Of a stretch of DNA of 50,409 nt, positions 37,096-46,709 are shown piece by piece. Both the position numbers and the translations under genes were made by a program. Under the pieces are notes generated by a model. It had not been told where the DNA came from and did not search any database. It saw only the letters and a list, made by a program, of their open reading frames with translations. The stretch comes from Vitrella brassicaformis (Eukaryota; Sar; Vitrellaceae): positions 1 through 50,409 of the forward strand of contig CDMY01000219.1 in assembly GCA_001179505.1 (NCBI GenBank), given 5' to 3'. How positions within the stretch are numbered: the stretch's first letter is position 1; every line of letters begins with the position of its first letter.

Positions 37096-37555
37096 GTGGA
37101 TGGATGGATGGATGGGGTGCGGGGAGTCCGTGAGGTCTCTTTGTTGGAGGAGGGGAGGGAATGGCAATGATAGGACTGCGAGTGGGAGGTGTGACTTGGG
37201 GACGTGTGTGTTATGACATGTATTGTCATGATTCCGCGAATCGGGCTGACACTTCAGCACGGTCGTCGTCTTTCTCAGACGGAAGGCGTCCGGTCAGACA
37301 AAACGGTCGATCACGGTCGAACTAAAAAAACAAAGGGTCATTCCACACCAGTGCTGTGCTGGCACCCCCACTGCTCACCCAGCACGTTGAAACCTGGAAG
37401 CACCATCACATCGGTTCAAGCTCGCAGTGCCACTCGGAAAGGCGCGGTGATTCCAGGCCCGATCTTCACGTTTGGGTTCACCGGAAGCCCATCCATCCAT
37501 CCATCCATCCGTCCATTCATCCATCTGATCTTGAGCCACTGGATCTCGGAAGTGA
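37096..37555. other. Intergenic spacer upstream of TEDC1-like gene
   Basis: Contains GGAT (37098-37112) and CCAT (37487-37510) simple repeats. No exon recognised. Should hold the promoter and leader of the gene starting at 37556. Confidence 0.5.
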
Positions 37556-40224
37556 ATGAAGCCGCCGCCCGGGCGTCTGGCTATAGAAGATGCGTGCCGT
37601 TGTCTAGCCAGCGAGGGGCTGCCCGTCCAGCCCAAATGCGCCGAGGCTCTTCGGCGCGCCAAGCATGGCGAGCACGCGTCGGCCGAGGCGCTGCTGCCGC
37701 TCGTGGAGGACATGTGCCTCCTCTTCTGGGTGGAGGGACTCAAACAGCTCAAGCGCAAGACCCTCAACGCACAAGACCACCCGGCCGCTCCTCCCCCCGC
37801 CCTTTGCAGTGCGGGTAGCTTCCCATTCGTCGCATCGACGCTGAGATACCTGGAGTATCCCCGCTTGACGCAGCTGCTGACGAGCTACGAGCACCACCAG
37901 CGTGTCGAGCCGGCACGTCGTCGGTCACAGGACCACGCGGACACCAGTGGCCTCTTCCTCTTCTCGCGTGAGCTGTTGCTGACCCTGGCGTACCTGATTG
38001 CCACCAGATCGCTGCTGTCCGACTACCACCGCCCGAGGCCAGATCTGCCGTTCCTGCGCGATGAGGACATGGAAGGGGCCAAGTTGGTGGCCCCGGTCGA
38101 CACGTCATCCTTCCCGTCCGTGGTCAAGACCTCGGGTGACGCGACAACGACCTTCACGGCCAAGTTTGCGCGCAAGGGCCCTCTCGAGCTGGCCCGTGAT
38201 GACATCAGGAGGCGGCAGTCCTCCCCCACGCAGCGGCAGTCCCACTTGTCGATCATCAGCGTGACGCTGGCCAGCTGGCTGATGCAGATGACCCTGCGCG
38301 TCAAGTCCATCCATTCGTCGATCCGCCATCTCGACAGCCACCGGCTGCTGATGCTGCACCGGTTCGAGCAGAGGATCCGGGCCCTCATGAAGCTGTCGGG
38401 CAGCCACGACCTCGGCCCCCCCACTGTGTGCGACTTCACCATATGCCGCCAACCGTCTGTGTACGAGCAGGTCGTGGCTCAGCTGCAGCGCTATCAGCAG
38501 CTGGTGGAGCAGTGGCAGCGGCAGAGCGTCTTTTGGCGGTGGATGCAGACGGTCCTCGACGAGGCCGATCACATCGAGAGGGAGCGGAGGGATAGCAGGG
38601 GGGCAAGGGAGGAGGGGGCCGGTGGTTGGGAGGAGAGGGAGAGGGATGGTGAAAAGGCGCCGGGCAACTCTGTGGTACTGCCTGTGGATCCTTTCATGGT
38701 AGCACACACGCACGCCACTCCCACTCGCACATCTGACCTCTTCATGCGTGTCTGCCCGCCCCATAGTTATTGCAGAGCGGGGATCAGCTGTCCGAGAACG
38801 TGAGCTTCGTGTCTGCTTTGCTGACCCACAAGGGTCTGCCCGACCCCCTGCCAGTCAGCCCCTTCCCCTTCGCCGCCCTCATCGACAAGGGCAGCGGCTG
38901 CGGCAGCGCTGTGGCCCCCGACACACAGCACAACAGAGAGCCCTCCCAGGACACCATCGGATGGCTCAGCACGGTGCAGGTGCGTAAGCACACGGTGGCA
39001 TGTGTGTTGTGTGCATGGTGTCACTGTCGTGGCTTGGCTTGCAGCGATCGTACGTGTCGTCTGGTCACAAGCCGAAGGCCACGTTTGTGCCGGCCCATAG
39101 CGAGCCTGCGTTCTTCAACTTCGTGTCGGAGAAGTGGACGCGGATGATGAGCGAACAGAGGACGCAGGCACTCCAGCAAGTCCAGTCGGGGGACAGCACG
39201 CTCGAGGTGAGACAGCAGAGTGGACAGATGGATAGATAGAAGGGTTCTGTGTGCGGACTGGTCTGGTGGTGTGTCTGTTGGTTGGTGTGTAAATGTTTGT
39301 GTTGTGTGCAGGCTGAGCTTCTTTCGGCTTACCTGAATGCTGTAGCTTGTAAGCACTCACCCACCCTGCGCTCTGCAGAAACTGACTGACAGGCTGAGCA
39401 CATCCATTCATTTCTCGTGTGTATGCGTATGTGCAGCGGTCTGTGCCGCCTACCTGCCGCTGCCAGAAGACCTAGGCAAACACCTACACAGGGTAACAAC
39501 AGCCACACACACACACACACACACATACACACACACAGAGTGACGACGTCAGCTACACTCGCCCCTCTGATGTGTGTGTCTATCTATCTCTTTATAGATA
39601 GTGCTGGATTGGTCGCTGCTGTCACGGTCATCGTCTCCGTCCGACCCCTCGGCCGTCTGCCCCTCTGTGCGCTCCACCTCACCCCATCCCGCCTCACGCA
39701 CCCCGCCCCCTCCCATGCGCCAGCAGACCAACAAACCGCCCCAGCAGCAATGGCCCTTCCCCTTCCCCCCACAGCACAAGCCGACAGACAAGCGGCAGGC
39801 CGCCCTTGACAAGGCCCGCAGGTCCCACCTTAGGCTGCTGCGGCGGTCCGTCGGGGGGCTGGCGCACCTCGTCAAGCCGACCGACGTGTCCAACCCCTCT
39901 CTCTCCTCAAACAAGGGCAAGGAGACCCCTGTGTGTGCACCACCACCGGGTGTCGCAGCAGCAGCAGCAGCAGCAGGAGCGGCCGAGCAGCATGATAGTG
40001 GCGGTGACGGTGAGGGGACAGACGAGAGTGCGGCATTCCTTGCGCGTGAGAGCGAGGGCGAGGCGTGGGACGGTGACAAGACGCCCAGCTTTGTGTGGGC
40101 GCTGCGGCAGCGGCGGGCGGCCGAGGGGGCGCGGCAGCAAGAGCTGTCGAGCCATGTGCATGAGAGGCTGCGGCGCGTGACGGCCAAGATGGAGGCCAAG
40201 CTGGGCATCAGAGTGGTCCCATGA
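37556..40224 (+). CDS. TEDC1: Probable tubulin epsilon/delta complex protein 1 (TEDC1)
   Basis: TEDC1 works with TEDC2 and delta/epsilon-tubulin to make or stabilise triplet microtubules of centrioles and basal bodies. Six exons with agreeing phases: 37556-38698, 38767-38979, 39045-39206, 39312-39348, 39437-39492, 39598-40224; 745 residues, much longer than animal TEDC1 (about 400). The match is in the first exon: EYPRLTQLL followed after a spacer by SGLFLFSRELLLTLAYLIAT, resembling the family pattern of a G/E-Y-P-R strand and S-R-E-L-L-L-A-L-x-W-L-x-A, then a long helix with VKSIHSSIRHLDSHRLLMLH. The C-terminus is extra: Pro-rich, an Ala run (VAAAAAAAGAAE) and a charged helix. The assignment rests on remembered motifs, not a search. 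Confidence 0.6.
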
Positions 40225-41207
40225 CCGATATGACCAATCGAGTGCATATTGGTAGGTGTGTGTAGATATATACGTATCGGGGAGGGAGAGAGAAGAGAGC
40301 CCTTCCTCGTGTTGTATGGGCGACGTCCTGACACGGTTTGCCATTCTCGTTGCATGACGCGCCGGAGCAACCAGTGCAGGGCAGGCGGACTATGTCAAGA
40401 TGAGGAGTGTGTGTGTGCTTGTAACAGACAGACCGCTGGGCAGTGCCGCCTCTCTCTGTGAGGGATGAGGATTGGAATATGATTGGACAAACATTAACAA
40501 ACAAACCAGGGTCCATCCATCCATCCGTCCACCATATAGGTAGGCATACACACATGCACTTGACACGACAGCAAGGCATGCACATGGACAGAACGGCCGA
40601 CAGACAGACAACGCACAGACGCCATGCACAACACTCTCTCTCTCTCTCTCTCTCACGGAGCACTCCTTCTTGCGTCGCTTAACGAGCGTCCGCCCAACCA
40701 CCACACATCCTACACACCGCGCCACATGCCGTCTGTCTGTCTGTCTGTGTGTCTTTCTGCCCCCCAATGATGGGGGCCCCTGACATGACAGGGACGCAGC
40801 GAAGAGCACAGGGCGGGCAGCCACAGGCAGACAGACAGAAGGGCACAGACAGACGGACGGGTATCTGTACACTAGAGAAACACACGACGGGTATCTTGTC
40901 CACCACTGAACAGAAACACTGCAGGCAGCGAGAAAGAAGAAACAGACGTGCGTGCCTGAAGCACGTACGAACGGTGTACGAATGGCTGGCTGGCTGGCTG
41001 GCTGATGGGCTGGTAAGCCCACTCACGACACCAGCGCACCACCACACCACACACACAGCATCCGTCCATCCGTCCATCCATCAGTGGCAGCCGAATGCCA
41101 CCAACCCACCGACCGGCTTACAACACACACACCACACACCCATCCCACTGCCAGACAAACGGTGCTTGCTACCCATCCATCCATCCATCCCTCCCTCCGT
41201 CTATGGT
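40225..41207. other. Convergent intergenic spacer
   Basis: Between the 3' ends of the TEDC1-like (+) and HIR (-) genes. Holds a CT run (40634-40653), GACA repeats (40730-40747), a TGGC array (40983-41003), GTCC/CCAT repeats and scattered CA tracts. No exon or RNA gene recognised. Confidence 0.6.
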
Positions 41208-42818
41208 CTACTTTTTGGCTTTGCCGACGACGCCGCCCCTGATCTCCTCTGCGAGCGCCCCCAGCGAGCCGGGATTGTGCGGGATGAAGATCGTCTGGTG
41301 GCCCGACTGGGCCCCCAGATCCTGACCACACACACACATACACACACACACATACACATACACATGGATGACGCACACCAACACACAGTGGCGATGTGTG
41401 CTGTGTGGTGGTTGCCGGCCGACGCACGTACCTTGAGTGTGTCGAAGTATTGTGTGATGAGAACGAGGTCGAGGACGTCCTTGGCGCCCATGCCGCTGAT
41501 GTTCTTGGAGAAGTCGTGCACACTCTCGCGGAGACCGTCGACGATCGCCTTGCGCTGCCGAGCGATACCCTCACCCTGCCAACACAACACACGGAAGGAC
41601 ACAGGCACACGCGTGTGTGGGGCTGTGTGTGGGTATGTGGTGGCCCAACTACCTGCAGGTACTTGGACTCGGCTTCCGCCTCAGCCTTCTTGACAATTAA
41701 CACCTTGTCAGCCTCTGAGCGATGGGGGGATCGATATGCATGGTGAGAACACACACACGGCCAACACACACTCACACCAACCACCCTCCCTCCCTCACTG
41801 CCTGACTGACGGACTTACCGGCCTTCTCCTGGGTGGCTACCCGCTGTCGCTTGCTGGCATTGATCTCGTTCATGGCGTCACGCACACGGCGGTCGGGCGA
41901 CACATCCGTCACCAACGTCTTGATGATCGTCCAACCAAACTCATCCTACCAGGGCAACGAACGCCACACGCACATCCGTCCATCCATCCACCTTATGCCC
42001 TACACACGTAGGAATGGCTGGATGGGGGGATGGGTAGATACCTACCATGGACTTGCGGAGTTCCTCCTTAACGGCGGTGGCGATTTCCTCCTTGCTCTCA
42101 AAGACCTCGTCGAGGTTCTGACGGGGGACCGTGGCGCGCACCACGTCGAAGACGTAGCTGTTGATCTGGCGGCCGGCGTCCTGCAGGCGGTAGTGGGCCT
42201 CGAACACCTTGTCCAGCTGAACCATGAACTGAACCGACACAGTTATCTGGATGGATAACACACACCACAACACGGTCACGGCAGGTACCGACAAGTGAGT
42301 GAGGCGTGACGTCTCGGAGTGTGTGTTGTGTTGTGTGTTGGTGCGTACATCTACGAAGACGTTGTCCTTGGTTTTGGTGTTGACTGCGACGTCGAGCTGC
42401 TGCACGCGGCTCGACACCTCCCCCGCCTTGTACATGACGCCTGTCCACACACACACAGACACAGAAACAAACACATGCAGGCAGGCAGGCAGGCGGGCGG
42501 CAGGGAAGTCCATCGTGTGTGCGTTGGTTGATGCACAGATCTCTGCCGTCCTTTGTGTGTTCTCTGTCGCATATATACGGACATGGGAGGGGCAGGCACA
42601 GAAACCCCGGTTGGGCGACATTGGTGAACTTGCCGCAGGTCTCGATGATGTACAGCTTGTCCTGCACGCACACACACATACACACGCAGCAGACGGGATG
42701 GATCACAACGAACGAGGCCTGCCCTCCTGCTGCGCTGCCGCCTCTCTCCCCCCTGCCATCCCATACATCTCATGCCAGCAGCAGTCCTTACATTGGGCAC
42801 CGAGTGGCAGAAACCCAT
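41208..42818 (-). CDS. Hypersensitive-induced reaction (HIR) protein, SPFH/band-7 family
   Basis: Membrane-microdomain scaffold related to prohibitin and stomatin; plant HIR proteins sit at the plasma membrane inner face. Eight exons from high to low with agreeing phases: 42818-42792, 42661-42583, 42440-42349, 42246-42046, 41945-41819, 41714-41653, 41575-41432, 41321-41208; 281 residues, normal for HIR. It begins MGFCHS, with Gly2 for myristoylation and Cys4 for palmitoylation. Family marks: GFLCLPLPC, SSRVQQLDVAVNTKTKDNVF, NSYVFDVVRATVPRQNLDEV, AMNEINASKRQRVATQEKAE, AEAEAESKYLQ, GIARQRKAIVDGLRESV, AKDVLDLVLITQYFDTLK and IFIPHNPGSL. The bidirectional promoter with archease is 167 bases. Confidence 0.95.
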
Positions 42819-42985
42819 CTTGGCGTCTTTCTCTGCGGTCCTACACACCAGCCCTTCACTCCAAACCACACCGCTTCCCAACCTCTTTCTGCGCGCTCGG
42901 CTTAGAGATCGGCGTCCGTCCGACCTGTCTGCCATTCCCTTGTGCTCGTGAAGGCTTATTCATCGCCGAGGACCACCGTGGAGCG
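42819..42985. promoter_or_regulatory. Head-to-head intergenic region (HIR / archease)
   Basis: 167 bases separate the start codons of HIR (-) and archease (+). Both promoters must lie here or overlap the first exons. The sequence is CT-rich on the plus strand in its first half; no TATA box or known motif stands out. Inference from layout. Confidence 0.45.
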
Positions 42986-44149
42986 ATGGACACGTCAGAT
43001 CCATCGTCGTTTTCGTCAGCCGGCGAAGCAGCCATGCCCTGCGAGGACGCCTCGTCGTCGACAGATCAGCTGCATCAGCAGCATCAGCAGCATCAGCAGC
43101 AGCAGGAGGAGGATCTGATCAACGTAGAAGGGATGGAGATCCACTCGCTGCCGCCACGAGGGAGGCGGCAGCGGCACAAGCCCGAGGACGGGGTGGGCGC
43201 TGCCTCATCGTCGGCTGATGCGGGGCCCGATGGCGACGCCGCGATGAAGCTGGGTGAAGGGGACAAGGCCGAGGAGGAGGAGGGACGCAAGTCGAGCAGA
43301 CGATTCGAATGTATGGCACACGCAGGGAGGGACGGGTGGGATGGCTGGGCTCATGCATTTTGTGCGCCTGGTGGATGGTGGGTGGTGTGTGGTGTGTGTG
43401 TAGATCTGGACCACACTGCAGACGTCATTCTTCATGCCTGTGAGGGAGAGAAGAACACCTGAAGGCTTGTCGGACCTTGCTCATTCGTCGCTCTCTCTCT
43501 TGTGTGTGTGCTCTGTGTGCGTGCTGTGTGCAGGGGGTGATCGTCTGAAGGATGCGCTGGAGCAGTTGGCTGAGGCAATGTTCAACTACATGACCGACAT
43601 CGAAAAGGTCCTCCCGGACGGCACGCGCGAAATCGAGGCGCAAGGCAAGCAAATGGATGGATGGATGGATGGCTCGCTCTTATCCATTGCATCATCTCTG
43701 TGTGTGTTTGTGTTTGTGTGTGTGATACCTGCCATCCTCCCTCCTCTCTCATCCATCCATCCGCCTGTGCATCTGTGTATCTGTGTGTCGGTCAGGTCGC
43801 GACTTGCCTGATCTGGTGTTCCACTTCTTGGACGAGTGTCTGTTCCTCTACGGGTCTGAGTACTTCATCTGCTCCGTCGTGGAGATACTGCACATCGACG
43901 TCACGACTGCACCACTCACCATACGAGCCAGAGGGTGGGGGCAACACACACGCACACACACACACAGAGATACGTGTGGACGGAATGAGTGTGTGATGTC
44001 TGTTGTGTGTCGGTGGTGTCAGGTATGGCGAGAAGTTTGACCGAGTGCGCCACACACAGGGCACCGAGATCAAGGCCATCACGATGCACGAGATAAAGAT
44101 CACAGAGAGCTGCTGCGGAGCTGACGTCTACGTCCTCGTCGACATATAG
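42986..44149 (+). CDS. Archease (tRNA-splicing ligase activator)
   Basis: Archease activates the RtcB-type RNA ligase in tRNA splicing and related RNA repair. Five exons with agreeing phases: 42986-43310, 43404-43439, 43534-43644 (GC donor), 43796-43934, 44023-44149; 245 residues. The first 108 residues are an extension: acidic, Ser-rich, with a Gln/His run (QLHQQHQQHQQQQEED), then basic RGRRQRHK. The archease domain follows: EYLDHTADVILHAWGDRLKD, LEQLAEAMFNYMTDIEKV, DLPDLVFHFLDECLFLYGSE, GYGEKFDRVRHTQGTEIKAI and VYVLVDI at the C-terminus. D-H-T-A-D and the C-terminal D are the conserved metal-site positions. Typical archease is about 140-170 residues, so only the extension is unusual. Confidence 0.95.
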
Positions 44150-44396
44150 TAATAATGATAAGAATGAGACAAGTGACGCGACGGACGTCGATCAGGCAGG
44201 CAGGCAGGAAGCCTTAGAAGGATGCGGTCTTTTTCGATTGTGGTTGAGTAGCTCTGTCAGACTGTGTTTGTCGAGTGACGCACACGGCTTAACTTATCTG
44301 TCAGATAAGTGATAAGATGATGCAGTACAAGAGATATGGATGGATGGACCGACAGTCTTTGTGATTAACGAGCACACGCAACCGTCCTATATGCAG

Positions 44397-44514
44397 CGAT
44401 AGTAAAGTCGTCAACCCCGCCACGTCAGTGCCGCCCATCGTCATGGGCTACCCCGTCCACCATCAGGACGACCACCATGAGGACAGAGACCCCTTCCACG
44501 CGATGGATGGATAG
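44397..44514 (+). other. Possible orphan 3' exon
   Basis: After an acceptor-like TATATGCAG the frame reads DSKVVNPATSVPPIVMGYPV and continues HHQDDHHEDRDPF to a stop at 44512. Its composition is protein-like, but no upstream exon or start was found between it and archease. Ends seven bases before the right arm of the inverted duplication. The rest of 44150-44520 shows nothing recognisable. Confidence 0.25.
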
Positions 44515-44589
44515 ACGGAGAGCGATTCGTCATTTTTCGGCGATGCGCGGCAGATAGCCAGACAGTACTAGTAACTGCTGTGGTTGCAG

Positions 44590-44763
44590 GTGGCGTGCAG
44601 ACGGATGTGGGACGCTGAGTCTTTGGGCGCCTACCTGTTTGAGCGCGGCACCTGGCCTGTCTGCGATGACAATTGTCCATATGGTGAGGCCGGCTGCCCG
44701 ACTTGTTTGGTCCGCTCGTTCAACGAAAACGTGTGGGAGGTCTGTCTGTCATGCACTCACTGA
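44590..44763 (+). pseudogene. Right-arm copy of Cys-rich fragment
   Basis: One open stretch after the acceptor GGTTGCAG: VACRRMWDAESLGAYLFERG, TWPVCDDNCPYGEAGCPTC, then FNENVWEVCLSCTH and stop. The cysteine pattern matches the left-arm copy, minus a middle piece that is absent here. No start codon or upstream exon was identified, so it is at best a 3' exon of an unrecognised secreted-type protein. Confidence 0.4.
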
Positions 44764-44886
44764 CCCCGACTCCCTGAGTTTGTCTGTCTGTGTGATCCTT
44801 CCTTGATCGATCCTCCTTTGGCACACAGTCTTTCCACTCACTCACTCAGTCGTCGGCTAGTGGGCGTGCACGAGGCTAGGCGTGTA

Positions 44887-45008
44887 CTCTTTCTCTTCCT
44901 GGAGCCTCATGTCTTTCTCTTCCTGGAGCCTCATGCCTTTCTCTTTCTGGAGCCTCATGTCTTTCTCTTTCTGGAGCCTCATGTCTCTCCATTCTGGAGC
45001 CTCATGTC
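44887..45008 (-). repeat. Five-unit 24-base tandem repeat in last exon
   Basis: Units resemble CATGAGGCTCCAGAAAGAGA on the minus strand. Four are 24 bases and would encode repeats of MRLQKEKD type; the first in reading order is 23 bases and breaks the frame, giving a stop at 44979. The left arm has one unit only (MRLHKEED). Confidence 0.8.
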
Positions 45009-45916
45009 TGCCTCACGGGCAGCCTCTGCATAGCAGACAGAAGACACACATCCGTGCATGTGTGTAAGTACCCATCATCAAGTAGGTTAAAATGCAAATG
45101 GCGGGGGGGGGGTTCGGCAGGTATTCTTCTGTCTGTCTGTCTGTCTGTCTGTCTCAGAGTCTGACTCACCTCTGTTCGAAATCCAGCTCGGATTTCCAGG
45201 GAAAAATTTGGCGGTCGTCGCGATGCCCCACGTCTCAATTGACATGAGGTGACCGGCCTTGAACACGCGGCCCTCAAGGGGATCCTCCCCAGAGGTCCTC
45301 TCGACGAACTTCTGTCTCACACGAGACAAGGCAAGGACACGCACAGGATGGGACATGTAGTTGTTGCAAACACATCTGAGTCGCAGTGACTTGCTCCTTC
45401 TCACCACGTCCTTGGCGGCCATGCACCAGGTCTCCAGACCGAGCGAGCCGACAGACATCAGATGAGTTGCAGTGTTTGGCCACGTCCTCTGTCTCCTCGC
45501 ATGTCCCCACTCCCTGGTCATTCTGGTGTAGTGCCATCAGGAAATTGGCCATCCGTATCTGTCGTCCGGAGAGACAGCAGAAGGGCAGATATGAAACGCT
45601 CCCGCATCTATCGATTCCTAGCTCACCTCCTTGACGACACAGGTCTGTCTGTAGTATGTGCACCTCTTCGACATCTGGTCCCCGTAGACGCTTGCCTGTG
45701 GGTAGACGACACAGAAGGGTCGTAAGGCCATCTTGTGAGACGTCTCACCATGTCTGTAGTTTCTTTGCCGTTGGTGCAGTGTTGGGTGTGGTAGGCTATC
45801 ATGTCGACTTCGCACGGCTCAGGCTGGCCAGTCCGGAGGCTCTTGCAAGTGGCCAGGCCGACGCAGGAGGCGAGCACCAGGGCCTTAAGCAGAAGGGCCG
45901 GCACGACGGATGCCAT
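44979..45916 (-). pseudogene. Right-arm copy of secreted cysteine-containing protein gene, frameshifted in exon 3
   Basis: Exons from high to low: 45916-45749, 45695-45627, 45558-45405, 45311-45170, 45025-44979. Exon 1 is intact here (signal-peptide-like MASVVPALLLKALVLASCVG, then CEVDMIAYHTQHCTNGKE) where the left arm is broken. Exon 2 reads SKRCTYYRQTCVVKE. Exon 3 is 154 bases although both junctions are phase 0, so it shifts frame between HCNSSD and GLETWCMAAKDV; about five bases are missing relative to the left arm. An earlier donor (GAT-GTCTGT) might rescue it. Exon 5 ends early at the broken first tandem unit. Function unknown; predicted to enter the secretory pathway. Confidence 0.6.
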
Positions 45917-46091
45917 CTGCAATGACATGCCAAACAGAACAGAGCCATCCCATCTAATTGCCCACTGTAACGGCGTGGCAGTCAACCTCCGGCCGCCTCG
46001 TCTCGCTCACCGTCTCGAAAGCCGCAGGCAACTCAAATGGTGAAGGAACGCTTAGTCAGGGACACCCAGAGAGGCTTCCGGGACCGCAGAA

Positions 46092-46690
46092 ATGAAGGCG
46101 GTGGGCTCTGCGGCGCTCTCTGGCCTGGTGCGAGGCGTTGTGTCACAAGGCCTCGTGGCAAAGCCCGCAGTCTATTTGCCCCCAGTGGCAGAGAGCCGTG
46201 GGCTGCAATGCTCAGACAGCGGAGACTCTGAGGGAAAAGGATTCGGAGAAGCCCTGGGGGGTGGTCTGCGGACAGGAGACGCCCCCGGCCAATTTACGAA
46301 ACCGAAACATTGGCGTGGTTTTTGCTTTGTGTTACTGATGGCTGGCAGCAGCCCGCTCCGTCGTCTGACCCCATCTCCCTTTCTCCCCTTCTCGGCTCAT
46401 CCTCCTCTTCCAGTGACGGCCATGACGGCGACATGAAGGACCCCGCGGCCATCGTGCTGCCGCCCATGAGCCTCGTGCAGCTGCGGCAGGTGCTCAAGGA
46501 CAAGCGCACCAAGCGGCTGCTCGCCAGCCGTCCCCCACCAAAGGCAAAGGCAGCATCCAAGAAACGCTCCCGGCCCGACAAGGCAACGCTGGTGGTGGTG
46601 TGTGTGATGGTGAGGGTGAGGGCACGGGAGCGGTGGGTTGGGGGGGAAGCAGCAGGGGCCCATCGCAATCAAAACCATCCAAATAGGTAG
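46092..46690 (+). CDS. Right-arm copy of small basic protein gene (hypothetical)
   Basis: Not recognised. The first exon starts MKAVGSAALSGLVRGVVSQG and runs to QFTKPKHW; this N-terminus could be a mitochondrial presequence. The second exon begins after CTTCCAG at about 46414 and reads DGHDGDMKDPAAIVLPPMSL, then VQLRQVLKDKRTKRLLAS and a Lys/Arg/Ala-rich stretch to a stop at 46688. The intron donor near 46310 is unclear: the obvious GT gives the wrong phase, so the joined protein is uncertain. Unlike the left-arm copy it keeps its ATG and the second-exon frame. Confidence 0.4.
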
Positions 46691-46709
46691 ATGGGGCACA
46701 AAGCGTCAC

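Larger units (their letters stand above)
44521..46709 (-). repeat. Inverted segmental duplication, right arm
   Basis: Reverse-complement copy of 33660-35928 (anchors given there). Same gene order in mirror image. It differs from the left arm by a 24-base tandem array at 44887-45008, loss of about 95 bases inside the Cys-rich fragment, and many substitutions and small indels. Confidence 0.9.

Noticed and set aside
33660-46709. Inverted arms considered as terminal repeats of a giant mobile element
   Set aside because: The middle holds ordinary conserved cellular genes with introns and no transposase, integrase or polymerase; a segmental duplication explains it better.
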